From positions 1 through 9,021 of the forward strand of contig CAIYYE010000002.1 in the NCBI GenBank assembly GCA_903930395.1: 9,021 nucleotides of DNA, given 5' to 3'. Below, in pieces: positions 7,677 through 9,021 of this stretch. Every line of letters begins with the position of its first letter. Position 1 is the stretch's first letter. The notes under the pieces are model-generated. The model did no database searches, was not told the origin of the DNA, and was given only the letters and a program-made list of their open reading frames with translations. Position numbers and translations under genes: made by a program. The stretch is from an uncultured beta proteobacterium. Its GTDB lineage: Bacteria > Pseudomonadota > Gammaproteobacteria > Burkholderiales > Rhodocyclaceae.

Positions 7677-8834
7677 TTACAAGCCTTTACAAAGGCGCTC
7701 GGCGGCGGCTTGCAAGGTCGCTTCCTGTTTTGCGAAGCAGAAACGCACGACCTTGTCATCGCGCCCATCGGCATAAAACACCGAAACCGGGATCACCGCG
7801 ACACCGACCTCCCGCGTCATCCATTCGGCGAAGGCGCGGTCGGGCAGATCCGAAATTCGGTCGTAGCGGGCCAGTTGAAAATAGGTGCCACGACAGGGCA
7901 ACAACTCAAATGGTGTGGCCGCCATCAACCCCCGGAAGAAATCGCGCTTTTCCTGATAGAAGGCGGCCAGCCGGAGATGGCGGTCGGCATCCTGCATGTA
8001 TTCAGCAAGCGCCAGTTGCGACGGGGTATGCACGGTGAAGACGTTGAACTGGTGCACCTTTCGAAACTCGGCCATGAGCGCCGCCGGGCCGACGACGTAG
8101 CCGATTTTCCAGCCCGTGATGTGATAGGTCTTGCCGAAGCTGGAGACGACGATGCTGCGCGCCGCCAGTTCGGGATGGGCGCACAGGCTGGCATGAACCT
8201 CGCCGTCGAACAGGATGTGCTCGTATACCTCGTCGGAGAGCACAACGATATTGGTACCGGCGACCAGACTGGCCAGCTTTTCCCGGTCCGCCACCGAGAA
8301 CAGGCTGCCGGTCGGGTTATGCGGCGAATTGACGATGACCATCCGCGTCTTCGGGCTGATCAAACTCGCCACCTGATCCCAGTCCGGGACGTAGTCGGGA
8401 AAACTCAGTTGGGCATAGACTGCCTTGCCGCCCACGGTTTCGATGGCCGGCACATAGGAGTCATAGACCGGCTCGAAGACGATCACCTCGTCGCCGGGGC
8501 GGACAAAGGCGGCGATGGCCGTGAAGATGGCCTGCGTCGCTCCCGCCGTCACCGTCACTTCCGAGTCGACATCGAAGCGCACGCCATAGAGCGCCGCCAC
8601 CTTGTCGACAATCGCCTGGCGCAATTCCGGCATACCGGCCATCGGCGGATACTGGTTGCGCCCAGCCAGCATGTGGCGATGCACGGCGTCAAAAAGCGCC
8701 GGCTCAGCCTGAAAATCGGGGAAACCCTGCGACAGGTTGACCGCCCCACACTCGGCGGCCAGACGCGACATGACGGTAAAAATGGTCGTCCCCATGGCCG
8801 GGAAGCGTGAGTCAATACGAATAGACGTTTGCAT
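7677..8834 (-). CDS. ybdL: PLP-dependent methionine aminotransferase (YbdL-like)
   Basis: A 385-residue class I/II fold-type I aminotransferase, very close in length and sequence to E. coli YbdL (386), which prefers methionine and other bulky amino acids. Visible motifs: [13 protein letters not shown], then NLSQGFPDF near the N-terminus; [24 protein letters not shown] for the cofactor phosphate; YDSY; SPHNPTG with N173; SDEVYEH with D201 and Y204 contacting the pyridine ring; [13 protein letters not shown] with the Schiff-base lysine K235; and R364 in [10 protein letters not shown], expected to hold the substrate carboxylate. All catalytic residues are present. ATG 8834 ([15 protein letters not shown]) is chosen by alignment with YbdL; there is no good Shine-Dalgarno, and the frame stays open upstream into antisense mtnA. 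It diverges from mtnA across 49 bases, which suggests it makes methionine from 4-methylthio-2-oxobutyrate, the last step of methionine salvage (the MtnE role). Kynurenine or glutamine transaminase activity also occurs among relatives. Confidence 0.92.
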   Translation of the reverse strand: MQTSIRIDSRFPAMGTTIFTVMSRLAAECGAVNLSQGFPDFQAEPALFDAVHRHMLAGRNQYPPMAGMPELRQAIVDKVAALYGVRFDVDSEVTVTAGATQAIFTAIAAFVRPGDEVIVFEPVYDSYVPAIETVGGKAVYAQLSFPDYVPDWDQVASLISPKTRMVIVNSPHNPTGSLFSVADREKLASLVAGTNIVVLSDEVYEHILFDGEVHASLCAHPELAARSIVVSSFGKTYHITGWKIGYVVGPAALMAEFRKVHQFNVFTVHTPSQLALAEYMQDADRHLRLAAFYQEKRDFFRGLMAATPFELLPCRGTYFQLARYDRISDLPDRAFAEWMTREVGVAVIPVSVFYADGRDDKVVRFCFAKQEATLQAAAERLCKGL

Positions 8835-8883
8835 GGTGCGTGGGATAGTTCGGTATCGCTCCACTATGCCACAATGCAGCCCC

Positions 8884-9021
8884 ATGAACATTGACGGCAT
8901 CCCCACCCGTACTCTGCGTGCCCATCCGGCACAGCACCTTATTGACATCATCGACCAGACCCGCCTGCCGCATGCCCTGCACTGGGTTCGCGTCACGACG
9001 CTGGACGAGGCAGCCCACGCC
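8884..9021 (+). CDS. mtnA: S-methyl-5-thioribose-1-phosphate isomerase, N-terminal part
   Basis: The first 46 codons of a gene that continues past the right edge. MNIDGIPTRTL at the start and IIDQTRLPHALHWVRV (IDQTRLPH at 23-30), then TTLDEAAHA, match the opening of MtnA, where the stretch IIDQTxLPH is highly characteristic. MtnA converts methylthioribose-1-phosphate to methylthioribulose-1-phosphate in cytoplasmic methionine salvage. The family is related to eIF2B subunits, and the catalytic cysteine and aspartate lie beyond the window, so activity cannot be judged here. ATG 8884 gives the usual N-terminus; an in-frame ATG at 8866 would add MPQCSP. Neither has a strong Shine-Dalgarno. The 49-base gap to the divergent aminotransferase must hold both promoters, but I find no convincing -35/-10 pair there. 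Confidence 0.85.
   Translation, partial: MNIDGIPTRTLRAHPAQHLIDIIDQTRLPHALHWVRVTTLDEAAHA

Noticed and set aside
8829..8871. Possible promoter for mtnA (TTGCAT with a downstream TATCGC or CTATGC)
   Set aside because: The -10 matches are poor and the spacing is not ideal; not strong enough to list as a feature.
8835..8996. Upstream extension of the aminotransferase to 8996
   Set aside because: The extra 54 residues overlap the start of mtnA on the opposite strand and match nothing in YbdL-type enzymes, which begin near [15 protein letters not shown].

Overview
The window reads as ordinary core chromosome of a GC-rich betaproteobacterium. A Rhodocyclales-type organism (Dechloromonas/Azonexus-like) is my best guess from the protein sequences and gene order, but that is recognition from memory, not a search. 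Coding is dense, no gap exceeds about 100 bases, and I see no mobile element, CRISPR array, tRNA, rRNA or phage gene.

Layout. (1) Positions 1-3723, minus strand: a very large AsmA-like envelope protein of the YhdP family. Its start is inside the window and its last part runs off the left edge. (2) 3724-3823: a 100-base divergent intergenic region with a good sigma70-type promoter pointing at glnE. (3) 3824-6520, plus: glnE, the two-headed adenylyltransferase/adenylyl-removing enzyme that controls glutamine synthetase. (4) 6523-7125, plus: a 200-residue cysteine-cluster (YkgJ/PF03692-like) protein, two bases after glnE with its ribosome binding site inside the glnE end. (5) 7126-7150: a hairpin with A and T flanks that can terminate transcription from both sides. 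(6) 7168-7593, minus: mscL, the large mechanosensitive channel. Upstream lies a promoter-like region holding a perfect 17-base palindrome between its candidate -35 and -10 boxes. (7) 7677-8834, minus: a PLP-dependent methionine-type aminotransferase close to E. coli YbdL. (8) 8884-9021, plus: the first 46 codons of mtnA, running off the right edge.

How the genes fit together. The aminotransferase and mtnA diverge from a 49-base gap and fit at opposite ends of the methionine salvage pathway: MtnA isomerises methylthioribose-1-phosphate, and a YbdL-type enzyme can transaminate ketomethylthiobutyrate to methionine. glnE and the cysteine-cluster gene look like a two-gene operon. mscL and yhdP both concern the cell envelope but are separate units.

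I looked for an undescribed system and do not see one. The very long ORFs antisense to yhdP and glnE are codon-aligned shadows. The items most worth a second look are the palindrome in the mscL promoter, the glnE/cysteine-cluster coupling and the methionine-salvage pairing.
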